Part shown: positions 45,632 to 54,630 of the stretch, one piece after another
How positions within the stretch are numbered: position 1 is the first letter of the stretch
Layout of the letters: every line of letters begins with the position of its first letter
Assembly: GCA_019359325.1 (NCBI GenBank)
Contig: JAHHHN010000022.1
Span: 1-64,000, forward strand
DNA from: Mojavia pulchra JT2-VF2
GTDB lineage: Bacteria; Cyanobacteriota; Cyanobacteriia; Cyanobacteriales; Nostocaceae
Direction: 5' to 3'
DNA length: 64,000 nt
The notes under the pieces: generated by a model
Databases searched by the model: none
Seen by the model: the letters and a program-made list of their open reading frames with translations, nothing else
Told to the model about the DNA's origin: nothing
Program-made: the position numbers and the translations under genes

Positions 45632-46951
45632 CTAAGACTCTGGAACGATAGGAACACCATCTCTAAGATTCAGCAAGCCTGAGACAATGATTTTCTCATC
45701 TGGTTTCAATCCATCAAGAACTTGGTAATTATTACCTCTAATCTCACCTAACTTCACCCGCTTTTGTCGAGCTACTAGTTGCAAATCTCCTTGTGGAGAT
45801 TGTTGTTTTCGCGCTAAATAGACAAAAGTTTCCCCAGCTACACGCGCGACTGCTGTTGTTGGGATTAAAACCCCTGGCTGTTGGCTCCAAATAACTCTAG
45901 CCCGCACTAATTGATCTGCCCGCAGCCTACCTTGAGAGTTGTTCAAGAGTGCTTTAATCAATATTGATTGGGTATTACTACCGATATTTGGAGAAATGAA
46001 AAATACTTGGCTTCTGCCTAAAGGTCGCCCTTGCTCATCCATGATCTCTACTGGCAACCCTTTACGCAATTGAGAACCCCGCTCAAGCGGCACGGAGATA
46101 TTTACTTCTAAAGGTCGGTTTTGAGTGATAATAGCTAATTGTGTGGAATTATTCACAAAATCGCCTACTTTTACCGGAATATCACCAACCGTGCCCGCAA
46201 AGGGGGCAGTAATTTTGTAGTATTGAAGCTGGACTACTTCTTCTTTAGTATTGGCCTGAGCTTGCTGCAAAGCTTTTTCATACTGTGATACGGTAGCTTC
46301 TTGTGCTTGAATTCTGGAGCCTATTGCAGCGAGTTGAGCTTTGGCTGTGGCGAGCCGATTGGCATACTGATCCCTAGTTTGTCGAGCTACGGCTCCTTGT
46401 TCAGCCAAGCTAGCATACCTGTCAAATTCTTGCTGGTTCAATTGCACATTAGCTACATTAGATAGGCGATCGGCTTGTAGGGATTTGAGTGTAGCGATCG
46501 CATTTTGGAGTTGCGCTTTAGCTGCTTCGGCCCCAGCATTTATCCCACTGACCGCTGCTTGTTGCTGTCTAGGGTCTACTTGGATAATTGCTGCTCCTTG
46601 AGCAACTGAATCTCCAGGTCGTACAAATATTTGAGTGACTTGTCCCTGAATTCTCGGTTGCAGCCGCACTGAGCGCCGAGATTCTAAGTTAGCAATAAAA
46701 TCTGAACTTTGCTCAAGCACACCTGTTTGAACTGCGGCTATCCTGACTCGCACTCCTTGAGGTTGAGCATTAGCAGGTGAAGTCGGTGGATTTTCAGGAG
46801 TTAGCAAACGCCAAACTATAGCTGCTCCACCACCAATCAATAGTAGTGCAGCTAACAATAACCGAAGCCACCGCCGTTGTTTTGGAGGTGGCTCAAATGA
46901 TGTCTGCGGAATACTTTCTTCAAAATCAGTTTGTGGTTCAGGGGATGTCAT
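45632..46951 (-). CDS. RND efflux periplasmic adaptor (MFP/HlyD family)
   Basis: 439 residues. A cytoplasmic N-terminus of about 30 residues and one membrane helix ([22 protein letters not shown]) anchor it. Then come the lipoyl half-motifs ([22 protein letters not shown] and [19 protein letters not shown]), a long alpha-hairpin between them, and beta-barrel and membrane-proximal domains. It bridges the RND pump to the outer-membrane channel. First gene of the efflux unit; the pump follows after the STRR spacer. Confidence 0.9.
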   Translation of the reverse strand: MTSPEPQTDFEESIPQTSFEPPPKQRRWLRLLLAALLLIGGGAAIVWRLLTPENPPTSPANAQPQGVRVRIAAVQTGVLEQSSDFIANLESRRSVRLQPRIQGQVTQIFVRPGDSVAQGAAIIQVDPRQQQAAVSGINAGAEAAKAQLQNAIATLKSLQADRLSNVANVQLNQQEFDRYASLAEQGAVARQTRDQYANRLATAKAQLAAIGSRIQAQEATVSQYEKALQQAQANTKEEVVQLQYYKITAPFAGTVGDIPVKVGDFVNNSTQLAIITQNRPLEVNISVPLERGSQLRKGLPVEIMDEQGRPLGRSQVFFISPNIGSNTQSILIKALLNNSQGRLRADQLVRARVIWSQQPGVLIPTTAVARVAGETFVYLARKQQSPQGDLQLVARQKRVKLGEIRGNNYQVLDGLKPDEKIIVSGLLNLRDGVPIVPES

Positions 46952-48347
46952 GGTATACAGAAAACCTAAAAAATTTAACTAAAACTGAATCAGAATTTAA
47001 CCTCTTGATATTGAATTTATTAATTTAGCATGAAGCCTCATGGCAAATTATGTGTTAGCTCATCTACAATATACTCCTTTTCTAATTGGGCCTAATCTAC
47101 CCAAAGGTGAATGATAAAATTCAGTTTACAAATATGGTAATTATGTTGAATTTGCAATTATTGCACAAAATGTTCTAATCTTGCTGCGGTATGCTTACCT
47201 CTTTGGTCTCAGCGCCAGTAAATGTAATTTATTATTCTGTTCTCATGATTTTTTTACACTTAATTATTCTAGAAATAAAATACAAAACCTTTCTACAGAC
47301 TGCCTGAGAGCAAAAAGGATTATCTAAAATGTTGTTGGCTACGGTATAACCAATAACTTTAACAAAAAAAAGGAATACAGGTAATACCAATTTTATTTAA
47401 GGTTGCTACAGACGACGAGCAAGGAGTAAGGGAGAATAATTTGTATCTGTATTTTAGAGAGGAGCAGAATTGGTGTTGAAATTAATACAGTTGAGTTCTT
47501 TAACTGTCTTCTTTACAGTTACCCAATTAATTTGTCAATGACTGATTTTAATGAATTTTGCTCTGAATAATTCAACACAGAAGATAACAACTTTTGTTCA
47601 AAGGCTTTTGAGAGAGCGGTTTGAAAACGCTACCGATGTTTGATATGATGTCCGGCAAATCACCCTGAATATGTCATTACGAGTGGAACGAAGTGAAACG
47701 ACTCAATCGCAAAGTTTTTGGGATTGCTACTCTTCGGTCGCAATGACGGTTATTTAAACGGACATGATATGAGCTGGAAAAAGGGTCAAATTATTTCTGC
47801 ACTAGCAGTATATACTTCTGTTATCGATAACTCGCATTGCGCGCAGAGTATCTAGCTATAGTTCTTTTTGTTACCATTAACTTCAGATATCCCCGTGACA
47901 CCTGCACCGCTTTCCACAGCAGCTTTTGTCATTTCGCCACTGTTGAAAACTAAAATCACATCAAGTTCACTGAGATTAAATAGCATCACAGCCAAAAGCA
48001 GAGAACACCTAGCGTAAACACTAACGAAAAAAACTTTATAATTTTGGCTAATTGATTTAGTTTTCAACTTGTTTTATTTAGATATCTGCATTAATATAAA
48101 TTAAATATTATAAATACATAACCCAATTAGAGATACATCAAAAATGCGACAATCGCACACAGTGCAAATCATCTGCAAGTAGATTTGCTGTCATCTTACT
48201 GTTTTTTGGAAAGGAATCTCCTGGCGATGAGAGCATTTAATGCAGGTGATTATACAAATAGGGAGACCCTGACGCAGCGCTGTCTCAACGCATATTTGCG
48301 TCCTAATCATCACTAAATTATCTCTTTGGCCGCAACTGAGGATAAAC
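46952..48347. other. Gene-poor stretch of 1.4 kb with a MITE-like repeat
   Basis: It contains the 132-bp element at 47641-47772 and an ATACCAATTTT ... AGAATTGGTGTT pair at about 47389-47478, which may be another small inverted element. A 71-codon frame at 47852-48067 (minus) is not convincing. No RNA gene recognised. Confidence 0.55.
47641..47772. mobile_element. MITE-like element, 132 bp, with TGATATGATGTCCG ends
   Basis: TGATATGATGTCCG at 47641-47654 pairs with CGGACATGATATGA at 47759-47772 (two mismatches). A related element of 131 bp is at 56464-56594 and a half copy at 4254-4310. The inside has a GTCATTACGAGTGGAACGA / CGGTCGCAATGACGG inverted pair, known as a common dispersed palindrome. 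Confidence 0.75.
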
Positions 48348-48563
48348 TCACCCAAGCTCTCTTTCAATTAAAGACAATCGCTGACGCTGCTTTAACCAGG
48401 CTTCACAAACTTCTTTAGTAAGTGTGATCTCTTCTTCAGTCAAAAGCTCGTCCGCTTTTTTATCTGCCAGAATTTGGGCAGCTTTAGCAGCTTTTTGGTA
48501 ATTAACGCCGTATTTGACTAATTCTGTATGTAATAATTCCTGTTTATCTTCATTATTAGACAT
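48348..48563 (-). CDS. Small hypothetical protein, 71 aa
   Basis: Highly charged and helical (KAAKAAQILADKKADELLTEEE, with SLIERELG at the end). There is no signal or membrane segment and no family is recognised. The start at ATG 48563 has no clear ribosome site, but the composition is protein-like and the frame is not a shadow of another gene. Confidence 0.5.
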   Translation of the reverse strand: MSNNEDKQELLHTELVKYGVNYQKAAKAAQILADKKADELLTEEEITLTKEVCEAWLKQRQRLSLIERELG

Positions 48564-48924
48564 TTTTATGTTAAAAAATATATTTTTTCCTTACTTTACT
48601 ATTTTTGCAATTTAAAAACTAAAAACTTCTAACTCCAGATAGATTAAATAATTAAATTAAGATTTCCATAAGATTTTAGAAAATATTAATAGTTTGAATG
48701 CCTCATCAAAGCTATGTCATTAAGAAAAGGTTGATAATGCAAGGAAAATTAATCAGAAGGTGATTACTCCAGAAGCATTGGTTAAACCTAAAAACAAGTT
48801 TATGCTTCCAGAAAAACTGCGCTCTGTAATTTACTTGCAGAGCGCAATTCCATGATGGTACGTCTTTACGTGCAAAGTTGCTAAACAGCTCTTTCAAAGA
48901 GCCTTTTAGGATACCAAGTTAATC
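48564..48924. other. Intergenic with two hairpins at the pirin gene end
   Basis: 361 bp, AT-rich. The only structures are the two stem-loops listed separately. No coding frame seen. Confidence 0.5.
48811..48846 (-). terminator. Intrinsic terminator for the pirin gene
   Basis: TGCGCTCTG (48818-48826) pairs with CAGAGCGCA (48838-48846), a perfect 9-bp stem. On the minus strand it is followed by GTTTTTC, so it has the classic stem plus T-run. A second hairpin, GCTCTT-TCA-AAGAGC at 48888-48902, sits just after the stop codon. Confidence 0.6.
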
Positions 48925-49641
48925 TCACCCTAAATCGAACAGCAGAATTTCTGCACTGTCATTAGTACTGATTTCGAGTTTTTCTTCTGCGGTGATTTGT
49001 ACGCCATCCCCTGCTTGAAGTTCCTCGCCATTGAGAGTTGCTACGCCTTGAGCTATATGTAACCAGGCATAACGATTAGGTTTGACGTGATAATTAACAA
49101 CATCACCGGTTTCCAAAACAGATGCATATAAATCGACATCTTGGTGAATTGTTACAGCACCATCACGCCCATCTTTAGCAGCAATTAAGCGTAGTTTTCC
49201 ACGCTTTTCTTCTAAAGAAAAATTTTTCTGTTCGTACCTTGGTTTCATTCCTTGCTTGTTAGGTAGAACCCATATTTGCAAAAAGTGAACTGGTTCAGTT
49301 TGTGAGTGATTATATTCGCTGTGGGTAATACCAGTACCAGCACTCATAATTTGTGCATCCCCAGGACGAATCACCGAACCTGTACCTAGACTATCTTTAT
49401 GTTCTAGCGCACCTGCCAAAACATAAGTCAAGATTTCCATATCTCGATGTCCGTGGGTACCAAACCCAGCACCAGGGGTAACTGTATCATCATTAATCAC
49501 CCGTAGAGAGCGAAACCCCATGTGATTCGGATCGTAAAAACCACCGAAGGAAAATGTATGGTAACTATCGAGCCAACTAATTTTAGTATGACCGCGTGAG
49601 TTACTAGGATGAATTACGTGAGTTGTCGTATTTGGAGACAT
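48925..49641 (-). CDS. Pirin-family bicupin protein (YhhW-like)
   Basis: 238 residues. The first cupin has the metal-ligand pattern THGHRDMEILTYVLAG with a further His in MSAGTGITHSEYN and a glutamate nearby. The second cupin (from about 135) has lost ligands. The E. coli relative YhhW can oxidise quercetin; others act as redox-dependent cofactors. No transcript partner: about 500 bp of non-coding sequence lies upstream and hairpins downstream. Stress-related use is an inference from neighbouring Dps and reductase genes. Confidence 0.88.
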   Translation of the reverse strand: MSPNTTTHVIHPSNSRGHTKISWLDSYHTFSFGGFYDPNHMGFRSLRVINDDTVTPGAGFGTHGHRDMEILTYVLAGALEHKDSLGTGSVIRPGDAQIMSAGTGITHSEYNHSQTEPVHFLQIWVLPNKQGMKPRYEQKNFSLEEKRGKLRLIAAKDGRDGAVTIHQDVDLYASVLETGDVVNYHVKPNRYAWLHIAQGVATLNGEELQAGDGVQITAEEKLEISTNDSAEILLFDLG

Positions 49642-50141
49642 AAAGTTACCTAATTTTTAGTAGATTTTTAAATTCACGGAATCTCGCATTTTTACTGCTA
49701 GTCCAAGAAGGCAGAAGGCATATTGTTTATTTCACCAGCTTTTTAACCTTTTTCAACTGGATAGTTATTTACGCCACGCTGCACTAGTTATTGATTAACT
49801 CTGGTGTACAATGCCTAACAGGTGCAATTAAATATCAAATCTGGCTAAATTACTCACCGCTGTTGCAGATTTGGATATTTGAAACTCCAAACCTGGCAAT
49901 ACTATTGCTAAGGCAAATATGCTGGTCGTCATTCGATTTATTTGGTGAAGAATACTAGTACAATTGGGTTTTATCAGCAAAACAGCATTGTCAGATTTAG
50001 TTTCACTTATGTTTAGCCCTGTTTTGAACTATTTAAATATTAATGTATAGAAATATAAAATGAAAAGTACGCACTTAAAAGTGACGTACTTACCAAAAGG
50101 TGACTGCTAAGTTTAAGAAATTTTACTTCGCTCAAAAGTAC
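49642..50141. promoter_or_regulatory. Intergenic between dps and pirin with a palindrome
   Basis: 500 bp containing the pirin promoter. AAGTACGCACTT at 50065-50076 and AAGTGACGTACTT at 50079-50091 form a near palindrome around AA. It could be an operator, or the terminator of the dps gene that ends at 50142. No gene seen. Confidence 0.45.
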
Positions 50142-50711
50142 TTATCTGACACCAGCTGGCTGTTGAGTTGCCTTAACAGCAGATGTACCATTCTCTCCTT
50201 TGATTTCTGCAACTTGCAGATGAGCTTCTAAGAACCAGAGACGTTTGTCAATGGTGCGAGAAATTTCAGTGTAAAGGTCAGCGGTGTCAGCGTCACCTAA
50301 ATTATTAGTTTTATCGATCGCTCCTCTGAGGTGTTTAGCATAAAGTGCAAAGCGATCTGCCAAAGCTGTCACATGGTCTTTACCATCCAAAATGTCAAAG
50401 GGATATTCTGGCAAAATCGAATTAGTTGCTGCGGCGCGGGCTGTTCCTACAGCGTAGCCTCCTAAAGCTGTGACGCGTTCAGCAATCATATCGACGTACT
50501 CTTCTAATTCGCCAGCCAATTCATCAAATAATTCATGCAGCTGATAGAAGTCTGTGCCTTTAACGTTCCAGTGCGCCTGTTTTACTTGGGTTTTGAGATC
50601 CAAGGTAGCTGGCAAGGTTTGATTGAGGATGACTACGATTTGCTTACGCGCTTCGGCTGGAATATCAATGCGGGTGGGATAAAGCCGTGATGAAAGTTTA
50701 TTGTCGCTCAT
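50142..50711 (-). CDS. Dps-family ferritin-like DNA-protecting protein
   Basis: 189 residues, a single ferritin-like domain. The inter-subunit ferroxidase ligands are in KQAHWNVKGTDFYQLHELFDELAGE, with YVDMIAERV after. The family stores iron by oxidising it with hydrogen peroxide in a twelve-subunit shell; some bind DNA through a tail, and here both tails are short and mildly basic (N) or polar (C). Cyanobacteria usually have several Dps paralogues; which one this is cannot be said. Single gene, ATG at 50711. Confidence 0.9.
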   Translation of the reverse strand: MSDNKLSSRLYPTRIDIPAEARKQIVVILNQTLPATLDLKTQVKQAHWNVKGTDFYQLHELFDELAGELEEYVDMIAERVTALGGYAVGTARAAATNSILPEYPFDILDGKDHVTALADRFALYAKHLRGAIDKTNNLGDADTADLYTEISRTIDKRLWFLEAHLQVAEIKGENGTSAVKATQQPAGVR

Positions 50712-50851
50712 GTGTTGTATCTGCTTGGTGGATTGTCACGACAAGTCTACAAATTATGGCTGATGTTGCGAAACTCCCTGCGGGCAGATGGAATTAAGGG
50801 ATTAATCAATTAATATCTTTCTCATTATCCAGAAATTGGCTACTAGCTTAC

Positions 50852-51904
50852 TCAGAGTCGATGGTTCTCAATGTTATTAAATGTACCTCCAAAAAGCCGA
50901 TCGCGGATGGTATCATTCTGCAAAAAGTCATGGGGGAAACCAAGCTCAATGTGACTGACTTCATTCAGACGTTGCAGATGTTCCGGTGATAAATCGACAT
51001 CCAAAGAAGCTAAGTTATCTTGAAACTGAGTTAGCTTACGTGCGCCAATAATCGGGATAATCACACCAGTTTGAGCGCGTAACCAAGCTAGTGCTACCTG
51101 TGAGGGTGTATGTCCAATTTCTGCGGCTACTTGACTCACAACATTAGCGATCGCTAAATTCCGTTCCGAAATACTTCCTAATGCTGGATTTGCTAATCGT
51201 CCTTGTTCGCCGCTTTCTTGAGGAGGCTTATTGTACTTACCTGTTAGCACACCACCACCTAAAGGCGACCACGGCGTTACTGCCAAGTCGAAGGCTTTTG
51301 CCATTGGTAGCAAATCCCGTTCTGGTGTCCGCTGAATCAAACTGTATTCAACTTGCAACGCGACAAAAGTTGTCCATCCTTGATATTGGGCAATTGTGTT
51401 TGCTTGAGCAACGATCCAAGCAGGTGCGTCCGAAATGCCAATGTAGAGTACCTTACCTTGGCGAATGACATCATCAAGCGATCGCATGACTTCTTCTACA
51501 GGTGTTGTGAAGTCCCAAGCGTGCAACCAAAATAAATCAATGTAGTCAGTGTTCAGCCGTTTCAAACTGCCTTCTAAAGACTGAATCAGATTCTTGCGAT
51601 GGTTACCACTGGCGTTAGGATCGTTCTTTTTGTCATTCATTCGCAAAGGAAACGAGTATTTAGTAGCAACTACAAACCGTTCCCGTTCTTTTGCAATTAA
51701 CTCACCAACAATTTTCTCGCTAGTGCCATCTGTGTAACCGTTGGCAGTATCAATGAAATTACCGCCTGCTTCCACAAAAGTATCAAAAACTTTTTGGCTT
51801 TCATCTTTAGAAGCACCCCAGCCCCAATCTTCACCAAAGGTCATTGTTCCCAAGCAGAGTTCAGAGACTCTTAACCCGCTTTTACCCAAAAGTTTGTATT
51901 TCAT
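50852..51904 (-). CDS. Aldo/keto reductase
   Basis: About 350 residues from ATG 51904 (a GTG at 51907 is directly upstream). It is a TIM barrel with the catalytic Asp/Tyr in FIDTANGYTDG, lysine in VATKYS and histidine in FWLHAWD, and cofactor-binding PIIGARKLTQ near the end. It belongs to the YajO/Tas-like group and reduces aldehydes or ketones with NADPH. Single gene, 141 bp upstream of dps on the same strand; the region between dps and this gene has no clear terminator, so joint expression is possible. Confidence 0.9.
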   Translation of the reverse strand: MKYKLLGKSGLRVSELCLGTMTFGEDWGWGASKDESQKVFDTFVEAGGNFIDTANGYTDGTSEKIVGELIAKERERFVVATKYSFPLRMNDKKNDPNASGNHRKNLIQSLEGSLKRLNTDYIDLFWLHAWDFTTPVEEVMRSLDDVIRQGKVLYIGISDAPAWIVAQANTIAQYQGWTTFVALQVEYSLIQRTPERDLLPMAKAFDLAVTPWSPLGGGVLTGKYNKPPQESGEQGRLANPALGSISERNLAIANVVSQVAAEIGHTPSQVALAWLRAQTGVIIPIIGARKLTQFQDNLASLDVDLSPEHLQRLNEVSHIELGFPHDFLQNDTIRDRLFGGTFNNIENHRL

Positions 51905-52088
51905 CACAACTTTCTCAATGACTGAAATTAAGTTTAGCTGTGTGCTGCACTTTTATTTTTGTCAGTTTTTGCTAATAATATGAAATTCTTGCTGCCATAT
52001 CCGCAAGCTTTCACTCTGCAAGAGTGGTAGTAAATATTATGAAAACAATGTTAGTGCTTAGTTCGAGGTTATCTGCCGATCCAAAATC

Positions 52089-52524
52089 ACGGAGCAACAA
52101 CCCGTGTTCGAGCTTTTGATTGAGATTTCGGTTTGGTCACTACAATTTCCACATCTCGACCCAAAGCGTTTAAGAGGATGTTTTAAAAGTCCTTGGTGAT
52201 GTATCAAATACTTTGAGATCCCCCTAAATCCCCCTTAGAAAGGGGGACTTGAAGAAGGTTCCCCCCTTTCCAAGGGGGGTTAGGGGGGATCGATAAGTGC
52301 CTAAAGTCACAGCAAACCACTTTTAAAACAACCTCTAAGAAGCGAAACATTCGTACAGTTGAAAAGCCCGATAATTTTCCATTGATTAATGCTGAAACTT
52401 TTGGCTGGTCAACTCCTAAAAGCTCTGCTGCCTCAGCCTGTGTTATTTGCTGCTTAGTAATAATGTTACTAATCTTAGTATATGCTAGTTTTAGCATATT
52501 ATTGTCAATAGAGACTTTACACAC
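52089..52524 (-). pseudogene. HigA-like (XRE) antitoxin gene interrupted by a MITE
   Basis: The N-terminal part is an HTH domain, QITQAEAAELLGVDQPKVSA then LINGKLSGFSTVRMFRFL, starting at GTG 52524 or the ATG of MLKLAYTKI. After FRFL the frame enters a 162-bp inserted element and ends in repeat-derived residues (PPNPPWKGGN...). On the far side of the element the original C-terminus continues: LNALGRDVEIVVTKPKSQ then SKARTRVVAP, stop at about 52089. Joining at the TTA duplication restores a normal antitoxin of about 90 residues. No HigB toxin gene is next to it. Confidence 0.82.
52174..52335. mobile_element. MITE, 162 bp, inserted in an antitoxin gene with TTA target duplication
   Basis: The ends are GAGGATGTTTTAAAAGT (52174) and ACTTTTAAAACAACCTC (to 52335), inverted with one mismatch. 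TAA flanks it on both sides (52171-52173 and 52336-52338), a 3-bp duplication. The core GATCCCCCTAAATCCCCCTTA ... CCTTTCCAAGGGGGGTTAG ... GGGGGGATC is shared with two other elements in the window. There is no transposase; it must be moved in trans. Confidence 0.88.
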
Positions 52525-52573
52525 ATATTTTTCTTTCTTTGATTGATAAATTTTAAATCGATGAGGTGAACTG

Positions 52574-53482
52574 CTAAATCTTCACCTTTTCTCTATAAAC
52601 TTTGGGCGTTGTACCTATCAATTTGCGGAAGACATTTGTGAAATGACTTTGACTTTGAAAACCCACCTGCTGACATATTTGGTCTATAGTTTGTTCAGTG
52701 CGAGTTAATAGCTTTTTGGCTTTCTCAATTCTGCAATTCATTACATATTGATGAGGAGTATAACCCATTGACTGTTTGAATAGACGCGAAAAATGATACA
52801 TACTCATTCCCACTGTTTCCGAAATCTCAGTCAAGGTCAAATCTTTCTCTAAATTATCTTGAATATATGAAATTGCTTGGCGCAACTTCAGCCGCGAAAG
52901 TCCTCTGTTTTGAGAAGATTCGGTAATGTCAGTAGATGCAGAATAGTGCTTGAGCAGATGAATGCAGAGTGTAGTTGTTAAAGATTCGATGTAAATACGA
53001 CTACCCATGCCATCTGATTTAAGTTCTGAGTGAAGTGCCAGCCCAATCTGTTGAATTAGGGGATCAGGTGCAGCAAAGCGCGGTATAATATCAGCACTCT
53101 GTAAATCAACTGACTCGAAAGCAACACGAGTAAATAAAGTTGGTTCCAGGCTGATAACTAAAAATTCTGCTTCTGATTCCCACCGTGATAAGTGATTGGT
53201 GTTTGCCGGAATCACCGCCACATCTCCATATACTATGTACTCACCCTGAAGCCGTCCGTTAATAACCCGTTCTGCCTTGGTTACACTTTGCTCTAGGCTA
53301 ATAGTGATAATATGCTGATGGAAATAGTGTTCAGGAGTTTCATAGCCAGGCTGTTGATGATGATCTAGGCGAATGCCATCCCAGTTGGCATCGTAACTCG
53401 AGAATAGGGGCGATCGCGGTAGAATTTCTGAACAAGCATCTCTTTGAGCAAAATCAACAGTCAAGATTTTCTCATCTAGCAT
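52574..53482 (-). CDS. AraC-family transcriptional regulator
   Basis: About 302 residues from ATG 53482, which has GGGGTG eight bases upstream; an in-frame ATG at 53503 adds seven residues. The N-terminal cupin-like ligand domain (about 20-180) is followed by two helix-turn-helix motifs, LTLTEISETVGMSMYHFSRLFKQSMG and QTIDQICQQVGFQSQSHFTNVFRK, the standard AraC/XylS pair. The regulated gene is probably near: the DCC-type gene is divergent at 53648. The ligand is unknown. Confidence 0.87.
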   Translation of the reverse strand: MLDEKILTVDFAQRDACSEILPRSPLFSSYDANWDGIRLDHHQQPGYETPEHYFHQHIITISLEQSVTKAERVINGRLQGEYIVYGDVAVIPANTNHLSRWESEAEFLVISLEPTLFTRVAFESVDLQSADIIPRFAAPDPLIQQIGLALHSELKSDGMGSRIYIESLTTTLCIHLLKHYSASTDITESSQNRGLSRLKLRQAISYIQDNLEKDLTLTEISETVGMSMYHFSRLFKQSMGYTPHQYVMNCRIEKAKKLLTRTEQTIDQICQQVGFQSQSHFTNVFRKLIGTTPKVYREKVKI

Positions 53483-53647
53483 TGTTCGCACCCCAGCAAG
53501 CATTTGGGTTCAGGTGTAACACTATACTTACTTTTTAAAATAGCCTAGATAATCTTTTTACGAGTAGTAAAATTTTATTTATAGATAGAAATATAATCTC
53601 ATAATTTGAAATCAAATCAGGGATTCTAAGGAGCATAACTAAAACTA

Positions 53648-54058
53648 ATGAATTACTATGTAATTTATGACGGCAATTGCAATCTCTGCGTTACCCTAGT
53701 GCAATTACTAGAAAATCTAGACCAAGGAAAGCTGTTTCGCTACAGCCCCATGCAAGATGAACAGACACTTACCCAATGGGGAATTACAGCCCAAGATTGC
53801 GAACAGGGGATGATTTTAATTGATGGCAATGTCCCTGCAAGACGTTGGCAAGGTAGTGACGCTGCTGAAGAGATTGGGCGGTTATTGCCCGTAGGAAGCA
53901 TATTTGTAGATGCTTATCGAGCATTACCTGGAGTGAAGTGGGTAGGCGATCGCTTTTACGAACAAATCCGCGACAACCGTTACACTATCTTTGGCAAGCG
54001 TTCCAGCACTTATCAATCGTCATACTGTGTGGATGGTAATTGCAAGGTAGATAGCTAG
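53648..54058 (+). CDS. DCC-family thiol-disulphide oxidoreductase (DUF393)
   Basis: 136 residues. It opens with YYVIYDGNCNLCVTLVQLLE, which gives the family its name, and has the redox pair Cys11/Cys14 in a thioredoxin-like fold; a C-terminal cysteine pair region (SYCVDGNCK) may be a second redox site. It is likely cytoplasmic. It is divergent from the AraC regulator with 165 bp between starts, so it may be that regulator's target. The exact substrate is not known for this family. Confidence 0.85.
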   Translation: MNYYVIYDGNCNLCVTLVQLLENLDQGKLFRYSPMQDEQTLTQWGITAQDCEQGMILIDGNVPARRWQGSDAAEEIGRLLPVGSIFVDAYRALPGVKWVGDRFYEQIRDNRYTIFGKRSSTYQSSYCVDGNCKVDS

Positions 54059-54630
54059 TACTCAGTCACACAGGTGATGACAGATTAAGGAAGTTCGTAG
54101 TGGGCGCTTTAGTGCTTCAATAAGGGCTGGAGCTACCCATCACAAAAATATCGCTGAATTTCAAAGGCATTTCCTACCCTGGGGCAAGCAAGTGAAAAAA
54201 GTATAGATAATCATTATTACAGTATATTTTAGAACATCTTTCTCCCCCAGCCTTTCCAGCTTCCCCAGCTTGCCTCAACAAATAACTAAACTTAGTGCCA
54301 TTCGACCAAGGGGAGTATTAGGGAACTCCAAAAAATAAATTATTCCAATTTCTGGTTCAACACGACTGTTCCTTCCCCATACTTCCTGCTCCCTGCTCTC
54401 AATGCGATGGGATATTTTTTTAGTTGGAAGTCCCTTATTTTCTGCTTGACCTAACTGAACCCAAATGAGCATTAATGGTCAGTCGGCAATAAATTGGGTG
54501 TTCTGGTGAATGTATAGATTTAAATCAATGCTATTAAGATAAATATTGAAGCAGCACAACAAGAATTGATGCAGCCGCAACAGCCAGAACACAAGTGCCA
54601 TCATCCCTCTGCCGAAAATAACAATTAATT
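54059..54630. other. Intergenic, 572 bp
   Basis: It contains pyrimidine-rich stretches (CCTTTCCAGCTTCCCCAGCTT near 54250 and TTCCTGCTCCCTGCTCTC near 54380) that recur in other gaps of this window. No gene or clear element ends. It includes the promoter of the ethylene-receptor-like kinase. Confidence 0.4.

Noticed and set aside
45351-45651. Several frames of repeating Gly-Ile-Gly-Asp-Trp or Pro-Asn-Thr-Gln
   Set aside because: These are translations of heptameric STRR in three frames.
47852-48067. 71-codon minus frame in the 46.9-48.3 kb gap
   Set aside because: Composition is unremarkable, there is no ribosome site and no family likeness; the N-terminal half looks like chance hydrophobic sequence.
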